Of a stretch of DNA of 64,000 nucleotides, positions 1-11,254 are shown piece by piece. The position numbers and the translations under genes are program-made. The notes beneath the pieces were generated by a model. The model saw only the letters and a program-made list of their open reading frames with translations. It was not told where the DNA came from and did not search any database. The stretch is from Prosopocoilus inquinatus. Taxonomy: Eukaryota > Arthropoda > Insecta > Coleoptera > Lucanidae. The stretch covers positions 46,594,001 to 46,658,000 of the forward strand of contig CM069873.1 of the NCBI GenBank assembly GCA_036172665.1, given 5' to 3'. Positions within the stretch are counted from its first letter, which is position 1. The number at the start of each line of letters is the position of its first letter.

Positions 1-72
1 AAGCAACTTAATCACCATAATTTGAAATATTAAAGTGATTTTTACAGACATCCGGTTATTTATTAACAAACT

Positions 73-255
73 GCACAACAGCAATAACAACTCGTGTACA
101 TTTTTATAATCGATATTTCTAGATGACGCAAATCAATTAAAATTTTGTTTACCAGCGTAAAAGACAGCACAACAGCAATAACGTGCACATTTTTATAATC
201 GATATTTCTAGATGATGCAAATTAATTAATAATTTTGTTTACCAGTGTAAAAGAC
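73..255. repeat. Two-copy tandem repeat, about 92 bp unit
   Basis: Two adjacent copies (about 73-165 and 167-255) share an opening GCACAACAGCAATAAC, a central CGATATTTCTAGATGA and a closing AAAGAC. They differ by a few substitutions and short indels. They lie just upstream of the polymerase-like reading frame and could belong to the upstream control region or terminal region of that element. The window starts at base 1, so the true end of the element is not visible. Confidence 0.75.
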
Positions 256-262
256 GTCAGCG

Positions 263-270
263 TATAAATA
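263..270 (+). promoter_or_regulatory. TATA-like box upstream of the polymerase relic
   Basis: TATAAATA lies 32 bases before the ATG at 302 and directly after the two-copy repeat. Position and sequence fit a core promoter for the polymerase frame, but TATA-like strings are common in DNA this AT-rich and no initiator is clear. Confidence 0.3.
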
Positions 271-301
271 AAACTTGCGCACATCGCAACAGATAAAAGC
301 T

Positions 302-3300
302 ATGAGTTTCAATAACAAATTAGGTGAAATTGTGAACAAAATTGAAACTGTTGGTAAGTTAGTTAGAACAAAAAAAGATTTCGTGAAGTGGTTAAAGTTC
401 ATTAGGAAAACTATTATTTTTTCTAAGAAATATTTGAAACTTGAAAATAATACAGTTCCAAATTATGCTAAACTTGAATGGTATATATCACTGTTATTGA
501 ATTACAGAGAAATTTTTAAACAACGGCTAAGAGAAAAAAGAAATCAAAAAAGAAAAACTTTGGTATGGCAGGATTTAGAATCGTGTTTTAAAAATAGACT
601 GAGAACAGGTGCAATAATTAATTTAAACATTAAAGATCCAAATTTATTTTTACAAAAATCTTTTAAAAATTTTGATTATAAAATTAAGTTTTTTTAAAGT
701 AAACGTAATATTTTTAGCTAATTTTATCAAGCCTCAAAACGGTGAATCTGACATAAAACATTTTACAACTAAAAATCAGATAATAGATCACTCAACAAAT
801 TTAAAGGAATGGTACGAAGCGAACGTTAAAAATAAAATCTTATAAAAATTGGAAGAATTTCAAGAACATGACAGCGGGTGGGCATTATATGAAATACTAC
901 AATTAAAAGTTAACATTAATAATTTTGCACCCATCAATGTAGGTATTTCAACATACGTTCAAATGCCTAAATTTATTCAAAATAAGAAGTGCGTTTTAAA
1001 TTTGCAAAATAATGATGAATATTGTTTTCTTTGGTCGATCATAGTACATCCTGCTCCCGTACATAAAAAATCTGAACGCATTTCATCTTATCCTCATTTT
1101 TCAAACGTTTTAAAATTTGAAGACATTAATTTTCCTTTTAGTTTAAAAGACGTTAAGAAATTTGAATTAATGAACGAGGTTTCAATTAACGTATTTACAA
1201 CAGAAAAAACAGAAGTATTACCAGTTTCTTTAAGTAAGTTTGAATTCACAAAAAGGATTAATTTATTAATGATACCTTGTGAAGAAAATGATGATGATGA
1301 TGAAAACAACGTAAATTAAAAAAAACAGCATTTCATTTTGCATTAATAAAAAAATTATCTGGTTTACTTCACAAACAAATCGGTAGTTTACATAATAAGA
1401 ATTAGTTTTGTGAACGTTGTCTCAATCATTTTATATTACAAGAAAATTTAGAAAAGCACGTAATTGCATGCAAAGACCTTAACAAAACTAAAATTACTGT
1501 ACCGCTCGAAAAAGAAAAATATCTAACGTTTAAAAATTTCAAAAACAAAGTTCCGTTTGTTATTTATGCGGACTTAGAATGTACACTGAGAAAATTTAAC
1601 GATTTAAAACCTTCTAATAAAAATATAAAGTATCAAAAACATGAACCATTTTCTATAGCATATTTTCTAGTGTATTCGTATAATTCTTCACTTTCAAAAT
1701 TTAGATTACATACCGGAAAAGATTGCGTAAGTTGGTTTGTAAGCGAATTAGAAAAAATAGGTTTAGAAATTAATGATATTTTCTCAAAGGTGTTGCCATG
1801 TAAAAAATTAACGGTAGAACAAGAGTACGAATTTCAAAATGCTACGCATTGTCATGTCTACTTAAAGCCATTCGATAATCTTAAAGATATTAAAGTACGC
1901 CACTATTAGCATCTAACTGGAGAATTTCGTGGAAGTTGTCATCAAGCATGTAATCTAAATTATAGAAACAGTAATGCGATACCAGTTTTTTTTCACAATA
2001 TGTCAGGTTATGGTAGTCATTTTTTAATAAAAGCGTTAGCTATACAAATTCCAGAACAAATTAGTTCATTGCCGATTAATAAAGAAAAATACATTTCATT
2101 TTCTAAATATATTTCAAATACTAATATTAATTTTAGGTTTTTGGATTCGTTTCGTTTCTTGCCCAGTAGTTTAGACAAACTTTCATCATATTTAGATAGA
2201 GATCAAAAATTTATTACCAAATCACATTGTAAAAATGATACGGAACTTAAATTGCTCGAGAGGAAAGGTATTCTTCCGTACGAGTATCTTGGCAATTGGG
2301 AGAAATTACAGGAAACCAAATTACCTTCTAGAAGTGATTTTTTTAATAAAATTAATCAATCTCACATTTCGAACGATGAATACGAACATGCCTTGAACGT
2401 ATGGAATACGTTCAATATTTAAAATTTACAAGAATATGCAGAGCTGTATTTAAAAACGGATGTCTTGCTTTTAACGGACATCTTTTATTTTAGAACAACA
2501 TGTTTACAATCTTATCAGTTAGATGCCCTACATTATTATACCGCACTCGGTTTAGCTATCGACAGCATGCTGAAGACAACTTCCATTACCTTAGAATTAT
2601 TATATGTTAATGTTTATCGAAAAATGTATCAGAGGTGGAGTTTCTCAATGTTCAAATCGTTACGATTAAGCGAACAACAAGTATATGAACGATTTTAACA
2701 TTGATAAACCGTCGTCATATTTAATGTATTAGGACGTTAACAACTTATACGGCACAGCTATGTGCTTACCTTTACTTTTGGCACAGTTCGAGTGGGTTGA
2801 TCCTTATTCGATAGATATTATGAACGTATCGGACGATGCTGAATTTGGTTACATTCTAGAATGCGACCTACACTATCCTGAAGAAGTATTTGAAGAACAT
2901 AAAGATTTACCGCTTTGTCCTGAACGCTTAGTACCACCGTGTTCATCATCAAAAATCCCCAAATTATTAACCACTTTATTTGATAAAAAGCAATATATTA
3001 TTCATTACAGAAATTTAAAACAAGCAATTCAATTAGGATTGAAAATTGAACGAGTATTAAGAGTATTAAAATTTAAAGTCTAATTGGATGGAATGGCAAA
3101 TAAATTTAAATAATGATTTACGTAAGAGAAGTAAAAATTATTTTGAAAAAAATTTCTACAAATTAATGAACAATTCAGTGTTTGTTAAAACTATGGAAAA
3201 CGTTCGGTAATATAAAGACGTAAAACTGGTTACTAAATGGGAAGGACGTTACGGTGCAAAATATTACATATCGAAACCAAATTTTCATAGTTGTACCATT

Positions 3301-3936
3301 TTCGAAGACGACATGGTCATCATCGAAATGAAACGATTAGACATTAAATTTAATAAATCTATATACGTAGGCTTCACTATCTTTCCAAAAAGTTTCTGTA
3401 CGATTTCCATTACAATTACATCAAACCGAAATTTAAGAACAGCGCTAAATTACTCTATACCGACACCGACTCTTTAATTTGTCACTTTTTCGTGAACGAC
3501 ATTTATGATCACATTAAAGAAGACATTTCAAAATTCGATACATCTGATTATTCACCAACTAACATATCAAATACCTCTCCGGAATAAAAAAGTTTTAGGA
3601 TTAATGAAAGACGAAACCAACAGGATATTAAGGTTGGAATTTATAGGACTCAGATCAAAAATGTACGCAATAAAAATTGAAAATAATAATGTCATTAAAA
3701 AAGCAAAGGGTGTTGAAAATTCAGCAATTCGTTCGATTTCGTTCGAAGACTATTATCAAGCTCTGTTCAATAATTCTACTCGGGAAACAACGCAATTCCT
3801 GACCAGATCACAAAAACATAAGGTTTTCACAATCGAACAAAGAAAATTAGCCCCAAGCCCATTCGATGACAAAAGAATCATTAATTTCATTTATACAGAT
3901 ACATTTCCTTGGGTTTACAAAAATAGCAAAAAATGA
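302..3936 (+). pseudogene. Protein-primed family B DNA polymerase relic (Polinton/adintovirus type)
   Basis: This is a decayed DNA polymerase of the DNA_pol_B_2 type that would replicate a linear mobile element or virus-like genome. In order, the sequence shows a basic N-terminal region (302-1319), a C2H2 zinc finger (FCERC then HVIAC, about 1406-1480), exonuclease motif I (YADLEC, about 1566), exonuclease motif II (NMSGYGSHFL, about 1998), polymerase motif A (DVNNLYG, about 2733), motif B ([16 protein letters not shown], about 3160) and motif C (YTDTDS, about 3456). Motif B has Val where the family normally has Gly. It is broken by frameshifts near 695, 1320-1355, 2690 and 3400, and by stops near 843, 1403, 1907, 2420, 2730, 3081 and 3208. 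Most breaks are simple and the order is collinear, so this is one old copy, not a scrambled one. No capsid, ATPase, protease or integrase partner is in view. Confidence 0.85.
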
Positions 3937-4031
3937 ACAATTTTTTTTGTCACTATTCCAGAAAAATTTTACTCGTAAATTTTTCATTTATTTTTTTTAA
4001 TTTGTATATTTAATTGTTTTTCCTATTTGTA

Positions 4032-4169
4032 GTCACAAACCAAAGACAGCAGTTAAAATTTATTAAAGCTGTCCCACACGCTTTTGCACCTACGAAAGGA
4101 TCGACGAAAGCAGCTGGCTACGATTTACGCAGCGCCTACAAATCATTCAGAAAAAAATCGGCAAATTAA
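4032..4169 (+). pseudogene. dUTPase N-terminal fragment
   Basis: A 45-codon open stretch contains AFAPTKGSTKAAGYDLRSAY (about 4080-4139), which is dUTPase motif I plus the preceding strand. That family hydrolyses dUTP to dUMP and pyrophosphate. The reading ends at TAA 4167, and motifs II-V are not seen downstream, so only the first quarter of the usual 140-150 residues remains. It lies about 100 bp after the polymerase relic on the same strand, which suggests it came from the same element. It could also be a fragment of a host dUTPase or of another element. Confidence 0.6.
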
Positions 4170-4299
4170 TTAAAAAGAAACAATTTATAAAATTGAAACC
4201 GTTTACACACAACAGCAAGGAAAAGAGCGATTTATATTCTAATGAAACAATATTGTTAAGTCCTAAATGATTATGCCAATTAGAATATTTGTTATTAAT

Positions 4300-4616
4300 T
4301 AGTAATTTTTTATCTATAAATAAATGATTTTGAACGAGCGTTTTATCAATCCTCCTGCCCTCTTGCTTGACCCCTAGCGATTACGCTGTTTACCGCCGGC
4401 ACGCGAATCTTATTCCGCATATTTTATGCTGCCCTGTTACTCTCCGCAATTCAATTCACCCGTTTAAACAGGCCAAGAGTAGCCTAGGGGATGCCCGCAC
4501 ACCACTTCACCTGAGAAAAAATTTTTCACCCCTCTTTTGCGCACACTTCTTACAAAATTATACACGTCAACGCAAGAACTAGCGTCAGCAAATCTCTTAC
4601 AACCTCCTTTGATCAT
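4300..4616. other. GC-richer spacer, no gene recognised
   Basis: From about 4345 to 4510 the base composition is clearly richer in G and C than the surroundings. I found no open frame with family resemblance and no clear inverted ends. It may be the body of an unrecognised short interspersed element. Confidence 0.3.
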
Positions 4617-4925
4617 TGACGACGACGACGACGACGACGGCGCTTCTTCGCGCGAGAAGCAGAAAAAAATTCTTCTGCGACCACCTCTGGCCATCGTCGA
4701 TGGTCTCTTTCACCTCAGCAACAAAAAAAATACTCAGCAACCTCTTCTGCTAAAATCACATCATTATCGACAAGTCTTCAGCTATACGACTTCTTCGAGA
4801 ACCAAAAAAAAATTCTTCTGCGATCACCTCTAGTCATTGTCGACGGTCTCTTTCACCTCACCCAAAAAAAGAAAATACTCAGCAACCTCTTCTGGTAAAA
4901 TTACGTCATTGTCAACAAGTCTTTA
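4617..4925. repeat. GAC microsatellite plus two-copy 143-bp tandem repeat
   Basis: A run of GAC triplets (about 4617-4640) is followed by a near-palindrome around 4641-4660 (GCTTCTTCGCGCGAGAAGC). Two tandem copies of a roughly 143-bp unit follow. TTCTTCTGCG recurs at 4670 and 4813, and the motif GGTCTCTTTCACCTCA recurs in each copy. Open frames across this region are products of low complexity. Confidence 0.65.
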
Positions 4926-5098
4926 GCTACAAGAACCAAAGGCGTTACTTCGTCTACACAAAAAACCACCCCTTAATTACTTCTTCCGCACTAAAAACCA
5001 CCCCTAAACATGGGGATGACCTTCAACGGTGGTCACTGCAGATGGACCTGCCATCGAGTTGTCCTAGGATCCCTCTAGTATTACTACTCATGCTAGAT

Positions 5099-6150
5099 CA
5101 GTGGTCGGCCACCATTTTTATAGTAAGGGCCGCCCTACAATTATAATAGACTCTTCCGGGCCGCACTATTGTAATTCGAATCTTAAATTTTTTAATGAAA
5201 TATCTGACCTTCCTGAAGCTGTTCGTTATTTAATTAATTTGCAGTAACATTTTTTCTGAGTCATTTTTTAAAAGGCCTGTTCGCAAATGCTTGCAAATAT
5301 ATCTGTTTTTTATTTATTTACCATTCAAGTATGCCGTCAAAGTTTAGGGAAAAAGTGGTACTTATGCAAGTAACTAAACTTTGATAATGAAAGTCATTTT
5401 GATTTTGAGTTTAAGGTTACTGCGAATGAAGCAATGTTGCAATACTTTTCTTGTCATCACAAGGTGTATTTCTCATTTTTCAAATTATATTGCCGAATTA
5501 GTCGTTGCAAATCTTTTCTAAACATGTAATTTAAAAATGACAAAGAACTTTTGAATTTGTCTCGTTTTTTCGTCAATATATCCCTTATACACTTTTATGA
5601 CGTCTACAATATATATTTCTAAATGAAATTTTGAATTTGAAATATTGTACTCACTGTAAAAATTTTCTCTAATCTTTCAGTAAATTCCATTTTTCCCAAA
5701 TCTACCTGTCCGTTTGGTACTTTACAAATGCTTTTTGTGTAGTAATTTTCATTTCACGTCTTACAATTTTCACTATTTTGACATAAAATAATTAATTATT
5801 TCCATAATAAACTGACTTGTAGACATCTTATAGTTGAGAGTTGACAACACAGGTTGATCTACCTGATTTGAAGTGTCATATTTTGCCATGTGTTATAATG
5901 ACATTTAATTAATTTGTCTAATTTAACTTTAATAGCCAACCTAATAAAATAAAATCACGACCTACTTGATGGTAAATAAATATAAAACAGACATTAGTTA
6001 GCATTTGTCGTGCTAATTTACGAAGACGAGGAAAAGTGTTTTCATAAATCCGTGAATAAAACTTTTGATCGCTGCGTGACGTAAAGATGTACTTGAGTCG
6101 TTCCATCTGTAACTCTTCTTGTGCGTTTTCGAAACTAAAATACCAAAAGA
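5099..6150 (-). pseudogene. hAT element remnant: terminal repeat and transposase C-terminal fragment
   Basis: CAGTGGTCGGCCACC at 5099-5113, followed by GC-rich subterminal sequence, is a typical hAT terminal inverted repeat. About 850 bp inward, the minus strand (5918-6150) reads as the hAT C-terminal dimerisation region of the ZBED/GTF2IRD2-like kind: an ELQMERL motif, then an FYSRIYENTFPRLRKLARQM stretch that matches the family pattern before the conserved FGSTY block. That block itself is degenerate here. The BED finger and catalytic parts are gone, and no matching second terminus was found to the right. The spacer between terminus and coding scrap shows no other gene. Confidence 0.6.
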
Positions 6151-6869
6151 TCGTGAATGCTTTATAAATACTTTGACAGCAGAAATGATTTCAACGCACG
6201 TTACTAATTTGAATTTGGTTTTGTTTTCTCAAAAGTTACAGTACTAAGAAAAGTGAGGCTGCTGCTTCAAACTGGCATATATTTGCTTTTAACTTTGGTT
6301 CTGTTGTACTTGATTTTTATTTGCTTGTTTTTGTGTGTTTTATGCGTTCACGCCGGAGTCACGTGGGTTAACAGCATTTCTGATGTCCCTGTAGTAGAGT
6401 TGTGTCGTATGGAATATTTTAGAGGACACTTTACATTTTGTACGTACTCAAATCGTAATATTTAGTTATTCCATTGAATACGTGCCTTTTAGAAATGTGT
6501 TTCATTAATGAGATTTAAATGTACGCTTATTTAAAATCAATCATTTCAAGTTTAAGTATCTTACACTGCGAGTACTTCGAAAACGTTGAGGGCCCGTTAT
6601 GAATAAAAGTGGTCGCCTATTACATCGTATCGTACTAGAACCGCATCCGTCCCGGTACATGCAAAAAAATATTCTTCGTAACATGTGTTTTTTTTAATGC
6701 GGCGGCAGTACAATGCTGATCCTGTCCAGCAACCGGCACACCGGTGCCCCGTACGGGAGTACGATACGGTGTAGTGGGCGACAGCCTTAAAACTGGAATA
6801 TTACAGCGTCGACGTGGGAATTCATTCATTTCGTTCATCTGAACCAAATCAATCTAATGAATCTTAATC

Positions 6870-7085
6870 ATTTCGTCATTCCAAGAGGCTCAATTCAAGA
6901 CCTTTTTGCATAATGTAATATTTGTATGTTATCTGAAGTGATTTTTTTTTTGTGATTAAATTTGAGTCAGTGTGTAAATTAATAGACCGAATGTGTTCTT
7001 GACTGCCAGTGGAAATCCTACCAGTCTGACCTATGTAAACACATTCTAGGATTCGAGTGTCGAGCGTGATTGTTGGCATAAACAT
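6870..7085 (-). pseudogene. Penelope-like GIY-YIG endonuclease fragment
   Basis: On the minus strand the phrase ECVYIGQTGR, followed by an EHIRSI motif, matches the start of the GIY-YIG endonuclease domain found at the C-terminus of Penelope-like retroelements. The frame continues to a stop with a plausible C-terminal tail but has no reverse transcriptase upstream. This is a short 5'-truncated remnant. A second, longer Penelope remnant lies at 18.7-19.1 kb. Confidence 0.5.
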
Positions 7086-7394
7086 AAATCATTTTCGTTC
7101 ACTTGAATTTTAAGAAATTCCTCAGTGACTGGCAAAATGTGTAAACGAATTTGCCTAGTTAGGTATTTTAGGTGGAAAGCAGAGTAGGGCTTAAAGTCCA
7201 CTTTAGGCATTTTCGGTGAAATTAGAATGCACTTAAATTACTCTTACATGAAAAATATGAACAACACATTATAAATCAAATCAAAATGCAACATGTGCAA
7301 TAATTGAAATTTTGAGATATATGTAGGTAGGTTAGGTAGAAAACGGTACAATTAGCAATACGGAATGAGCGAAATACGATGAAAGTCCTGTATA

Positions 7395-9212
7395 CAGGGT
7401 GAGTCTGAAATAGACCGACAAATTAAAACCACTAATAGAATTGAAGTCACAGATTATGGGAAAAATATTTAAAAAAATATTGTGGGAAATTGAAATATGA
7501 TTTAAAATTTACCCCGAATGCACGTTCCGTTCACTTGCTGCAGAGTAAAGCGATACGTTTCATAAAAAAGGTTATAAATCTGTATCATTAACTTTTATGG
7601 TTTATTGGTATTACGTAACTATTCGAACACGCGCAGCGCAACCTTGACACGATTCGAATTCCTGAATGATACATGAACAGCTGTTAATGCAAAGCTAGGC
7701 CTTTATTTTAATTGTACGAAATGTTTTAAATTATTACTATTGAACGACAGCAAAAAAAAACTATTAAAAATTAAATTAAAACAATTATTTGTTTTACTTG
7801 TCAAAGAAGATGTTCAAAATGCAATCCAGTATTGTCGATGCAAGCTGTAGCCCTTCTCCTCATATTTTCTTGGACACGTGCGAAAACATTCGGAGTGTTG
7901 CGTATTAATGTAGCTGCATCGTCGATACGTTGAATTAATTCTTGCCGCGTATTTAAAGGAGTGGAATACACAAGTTGTTTCATCCACCCCCACAAAAAGA
8001 AATCACAAGGATTTAAGTCCGGGGACCGCGGAAGCCAAAGCATGGGCCCATATCGCCCAATCCAGCGATTTGTATAATGTGTGTCTAGCCAGTCTCTGAC
8101 AACACGAGCAGCATGAGGAGGTGCTCCGTCATGCAGGTACCACATATCACGTAGGATTGCTAATGGAACATTTTCTAACAAAATGTCCAAATTGTTTGTT
8201 AGAAAGTCTAAATAGTTTATGGCATTTACGTGTTGCTGTAAGATGTGCGGTCCTATCAAATAATTGTCAATTATTCCGGCCCACACGTTCACTGAAAATT
8301 GTTGTTGGTGCCGCATTTCCACGAAAGCATGTGGATTTTCATCGCTCCACAAGTGCGTATTGTGTGCATTCCGAACACCGTCACGAGTAAATTGGGCTTC
8401 ATCGATGAAAAGCACGACACTTAAAAATCTATTATTTTCTCGCAGTTTATTAAGTAACCAGCGACAGTACACAACGCGACGCTCCCCGTCACCTGGATGT
8501 AATGCTTGTACTTTTTGTACCCGATAAGGATGTAAACTTTGCTCGTGAAAAGTCCTGATTACCGTAGATTGCGAAACACCAACTCTATGTACCACTCTTC
8601 GGGTGCTAATGCTCGGCTCTTCGGCCACGATATCTAAAATATCTCTTTGTGCCTCCAATATTTCCAGAGGTCTCTCGCGGTCCCGACCTCCTGCAGGACG
8701 ATAAGACCCAAAATCCCGCAAATGTTGTACCACGGCAGTAAAAGTACTGTGATGCGGCACTCGACGCAATGGAAACCTTTCGATCCACAAACGGCGCGCG
8801 TGATGTGCATTTCCTAAAGATTCACCATACAACAGAACCATGTCTGTTTTTTCCGCTGTTGAAAAATCTACCATTGTATGTGCACTTTTAGAAAAATACC
8901 GAGTAGACTGATTGTTTTAGAATGAAACACTTTGCGCTTACAATTTCACGGTCGCACTAAACCACCGCTTTCTGGGAAGGGCATTACCACGTTCTCATAA
9001 AGTAATAAAACTTTATTAGACATCTGTAGCTGTGTGTACAATAAATTCCCATTTTCATATACCAGTGCAGTATTGTGTTTTTGGGTACGATTTTTTATTA
9101 ATTATATCTCGGAAATCGTTATAGGAATTTTTTTTTAAATATTTCTCACATAACCTGTGACGCCGACCCTATTAGTGGTTTAAATTTGTCGGTTTTTTTC
9201 AGACTCACCCTG
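7395..9212 (-). mobile_element. Complete DD41D (rosa/Visitor-like) IS630-Tc1-mariner transposon
   Basis: The element starts CAGGGTGAGTCTGAAA and ends with its reverse complement, and is flanked on both sides by TA (7393-7394 and 9213-9214), the target duplication of this superfamily. The inverted ends match imperfectly for about 85 bp, including a shared CCGACAAA, a shared CCACTAATAG and a shared AATATTTAAAAAAA. Length is 1818 bp. It contains one uninterrupted transposase gene on the minus strand. Intact ends plus an intact gene make this the youngest-looking element in the window and a possible autonomous copy. Confidence 0.9.
7801..8874 (-). CDS. DD41D transposase, intact, 357 aa
   Basis: This transposase should cut and paste its own element at TA sites. 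The N-terminal 55 residues form a DUF4817-type helix-turn-helix (STAEKTDMVLLYGESLGNAH), followed by a second helix-turn-helix (RRVVHRVGVSQSTVIRTF, about residues 92-109). The DDE/D core shows the first Asp in LFIDEAQFTRDG, the second in YLHDGAPPHAA and the third in SPDLNPCDFF. Counting residues between the second and third Asp gives 41, which defines the DD41D (rosa/Visitor) group. The start ATG at 8872-8874 is the only good one and the length is normal for the family. No frameshift or stop is present. The stop lies about 400 bp from the 3' end of the element. Two open frames on the opposite strand are shadows. Confidence 0.93.
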   Translation of the reverse strand: MVDFSTAEKTDMVLLYGESLGNAHHARRLWIERFPLRRVPHHSTFTAVVQHLRDFGSYRPAGGRDRERPLEILEAQRDILDIVAEEPSISTRRVVHRVGVSQSTVIRTFHEQSLHPYRVQKVQALHPGDGERRVVYCRWLLNKLRENNRFLSVVLFIDEAQFTRDGVRNAHNTHLWSDENPHAFVEMRHQQQFSVNVWAGIIDNYLIGPHILQQHVNAINYLDFLTNNLDILLENVPLAILRDMWYLHDGAPPHAARVVRDWLDTHYTNRWIGRYGPMLWLPRSPDLNPCDFFLWGWMKQLVYSTPLNTRQELIQRIDDAATLIRNTPNVFARVQENMRRRATACIDNTGLHFEHLL

Positions 9213-9219
9213 TATACGA

Positions 9220-11026
9220 GACATATGGCAATCCTATATATAGTACTACAAGTTGGTTACTGTAACTCCATGGCAAACCACAGTCGTCCATCAGTCCTCT
9301 TATACAGGATGGCTAATAATTCTTAAATTTTCAAGTTGCAATAAGTCCTGCTTATATTTATTTTTTAACAATAGTATGTCCATTTACTCAATCAGGAATG
9401 CCGATATGTTTACATGGTTAGCGTGTCCTACTTGTGTCATTGTTTCAACCGTAGGAGACCAAAGAAGGATGTTAATGCTTAACAGAAGATACTGAACCGA
9501 AATATTAATTATTGTTTATTGTAACATTCATTTCTTGGGTGTTCTCTAATGCTTGTTTTAGATATTCTTAATAAATGTTTTTTGTTAAGAAACACTTTTT
9601 TCAAAACAATAATTTTTTCAAAATGCAACACGTCAAAAACTTTCTTCTCATTTTATAAGGTATCCAACAGATAATTATTTACTAAACTGTGTATACAATG
9701 TCCACAAATCAATACCTATTGAAGGAAACAAAATTGCTTAAAAATTTCAACCCATTATTGAGAAACATGTTTTGCCATTTGTCTGGAAAATCAATTTTTG
9801 GACATATTGCACTATGAAAATAAGCTCCTCAAATATGATATGCATGTCAAACGGGAAGTCTGTCAACTTTTAATAAATGTGATGTAGAATTAAAAAAAAA
9901 CACGATTTCCAACCTGTTCGAGAATCTCAGTTAAGGTTGCCATACGTTCGTACTGTATCTTATTCAGGAAGCGCCCGTCTGTCCGGTCCGTTTTTAATAA
10001 ATGTCCGTATTTTTCCTAATGCGATTAAAAAGTGGCGCTACTTAGTTTTGTCAACTGGAGTCAGAATTTTCCGTGGCGGATTTTTTAGCTTATGTACATG
10101 TTTCGTTCAGCGGAATTATGGCTTACAAATTTTGTAAATAAATCAAATTATAGTAACGAAGTTGGAATTAACAAGGAAATACCTGTTTTGATCTTTGATA
10201 TCCTATAAATTTAGAAATTATCCTAGACTAGAACATTACAGACTATTCTAGATAATTAGAAACTATTCTAGAACATTAAAAACTAGGCTACATGCTATTG
10301 GAACATACTGAATTAGTTGGAGAAACTTTGGGTACTTCACGCGAAAGCAAAAAATAAACAAAAATAGTTTTGTGTACTACTTCTTTCTCAAAATGGTATT
10401 GTTTAAATATGTCCTCACAGATTTTGCCAAAGTTTTACCATGGGAATAAAGCGAAGGTTAAGGTTAAACTGTGATGAAAAAACCGGGCCTAAATGTATAC
10501 ATGTCATCTGTGAAGGTCTTACTTAAATACCATTTTGAAAAAGAATTATTCTTGTTTAGATACTTTATTTCTTGCTTTCGACTGTAACTCCGATTGATTT
10601 TCTGTGACTCACGTTGACTGTATTTATGTTTATGTTCTGAGATTACTTGTTTTTATTAGTAAGATTGCATAACAATGCACAATGACTCGGTGTTTTGCAA
10701 AATTACTAGTGTATTTGCAAAAATACGGATTATTCAAAATTCCTGCGACATATCTATCATATAATATCTATCGTAATACTTACTATATTCATAAACAAGT
10801 GTCTTAGAAAAATAAGTATACCTACTTTAAAAAAAAATTCTTTGTCAGGCTAACATTTTTGTTAAAATAAAGCAAAAGCAAAACTTACAATTGGTAAAGT
10901 AGTAAAAATAATCAACTAGTATTATTTATTATTCTAGAGTCCGTATGACACGGTCGTAAATACTGTATAAAATTTACAAATAAATAAGACAAGAGTCAAA
11001 CCAATTAATAAATATTTACAAACCTA
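9220..11026. other. No gene seen; short 20-bp tandem repeat at 10233-10292
   Basis: This stretch is AT-rich, with open frames under 85 codons that resemble nothing I recognise. At 10233-10292 three degenerate 20-bp units run head to tail with shared cores ACTATTCTAGA and AACTA. TTCTAGAA also fits a single heat-shock-element half pair, but that is weak evidence in such DNA. Confidence 0.5.
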
Positions 11027-11104
11027 CTAGATTTCACGAGACGACATCTCTATACGGTCTGGGCAATTTACTAGTTCAAGTGTTTTTCCGTTGGCGCCAC
11101 TTAC

Positions 11105-11254
11105 CCAAAAATCCGGAAACGGATGTATAACCGCGACGTCATTCTGACTGCTGTCAGTTTCCGCAGTTTTTGACAGTTTTGCGTATTTGCTCAGTAAAGT
11201 TGTGTTTCTTTGCTCAAGTTGGCTCAGGTGTTGTTTTTTAGCGATAGTACTCAT
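11105..11254 (-). CDS. Candidate host first coding exon with consensus splice donor
   Basis: On the minus strand an ATG at 11254 opens a frame of exactly 50 codons up to a consensus splice donor (TTTTTGG followed by GTAAGT, boundary at 11105/11104, phase 0). Without splicing the frame stops at 75 codons. The peptide starts MSTIAKKQHLSQLEQRNTTL, is hydrophilic, has a heptad-like helix in its first 30 residues, and has balanced composition unlike the Lys/Asn/Ile-rich random frames nearby. The local base composition is less AT-biased than the flanks. I do not recognise the family and no second exon could be assigned. It could equally be a chance open frame or an exon of an unrecognised element. 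Confidence 0.3.

Noticed and set aside
302..4169. A complete Polinton/Maverick element
   Set aside because: Only polymerase and a dUTPase fragment are seen; no integrase, ATPase, protease, capsid gene or paired terminal repeats are in view.
6615..6860. GC-rich segment with a short inverted CGTATCGTACT pair as an element
   Set aside because: The inverted match is only about 12 bp and no target duplication or family resemblance was found.
8121..8788. Open frames overlapping the DD41D gene on the plus strand and in another minus frame
   Set aside because: They are shadows of the real transposase, which has catalytic motifs and full length.
10233..10292. Heat-shock elements
   Set aside because: TTCTAGAA occurs within a degenerate 20-bp tandem repeat in AT-rich DNA with no gene nearby.
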